DNA from: Thermodesulfobacteriota bacterium | GTDB lineage: Bacteria > Desulfobacterota > Dissulfuribacteria > Dissulfuribacterales > UBA3076 | Assembly: GCA_003645605.1 (NCBI GenBank) | Contig: QNAY01000117.1 | Span: forward strand, 1-5,324 | Length of the DNA stretch: 5,324 bases | Direction: 5' to 3' | Part shown: positions 5,208 to 5,324 of the stretch, piece by piece | Position numbering within the stretch: the first letter of the stretch is position 1 | How the letters are laid out: the number at the start of each line of letters is the position of its first letter | The notes under the pieces: model-generated | The model's input: the letters and a program-made list of their open reading frames with translations, nothing else | What the model was told of the DNA's origin: nothing | Databases searched by the model: none | Program-made: the position numbers and the translations under genes

Positions 5208-5324
5208 TAGTGTCTGAACGAAAACTAACCAAAACTGTCATTTCGAGCAAAGCGAGAAATCTTATCGTACTGAAAATACAGGCATTAAAGATTTCTCCCT
5301 ACGGTCGAAATGACAAAAAGAGGG
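5208..5324. repeat. Right arm of 117-bp terminal inverted repeat (palindromic intergenic unit)
   Basis: This is the inverted partner of 3-119, with a single mismatch (5267 against 60). It contains the same nested hairpin, here spanning about 5236-5315. The inner edge of the unit reads TAGTGTCTGAACG, and the outer edge ends flush with the window end. No target-site duplication can be recognised by comparing the sequence just inside the two arms, and the sequence outside is not available. Confidence 0.9.

Overview
The window is a compact bacterial stretch of about 5.3 kb. It carries five complete protein-coding genes, one short relic gene and several families of inverted repeats. Coding density is high from about 136 to 5044. 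The gene set (peptide deformylase, a DUF434 protein, PlsC-type acyltransferase, a CaCA cation antiporter and an acyl-CoA/ACP synthetase) combined with the repeats (palindromic units containing GTCATTTCGA, plus heptamer repeats around a four-helix-bundle gene relic) fits an uncultured anaerobe of the Desulfobacterota (former Deltaproteobacteria) type. That placement rests on resemblance only and is tentative.

Layout: 3-119 is one arm of a near-perfect 117-bp inverted repeat whose partner is 5208-5324 at the other end. Minus strand 136-636 is peptide deformylase. It diverges across a 55-bp gap from a plus-strand series: the DUF434 protein (692-1360), PlsC (1379-2086), the antiporter (2104-3057), a shrunken four-helix-bundle (S23/IVP family) ORF (3111-3311) and a long AMP-forming acyl synthetase (3308-5044). 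Gaps of 18 and 17 bp join the first three plus-strand genes, and a GTGA overlap joins the last two, so a single transcript is plausible. The 53-bp gap before the relic is partly repeat DNA. Region 5045-5207 has no gene and holds a second heptamer-type inverted repeat.

How the genes may work together: the synthetase activates fatty acids and PlsC places an acyl chain on lysophosphatidate, so both serve membrane phospholipid synthesis or acyl-chain recycling. The antiporter between them is an inner-membrane Na+/Ca2+-type exchanger with no obvious mechanistic link. Peptide deformylase is a general protein-maturation enzyme with its own divergent promoter. The DUF434 protein has no established function; parts of its C-terminal half look like a PIN/NYN nuclease fold.

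The most interesting material is not the housekeeping genes but the repeat biology. A whole gene block is bounded by facing palindromic repeats. Two separate insertions are bounded by inverted tandem heptamers: one encloses an internally deleted four-helix-bundle gene, and the other encloses a core with no gene. The first insertion supplies the possible GTG start codon of the synthetase.
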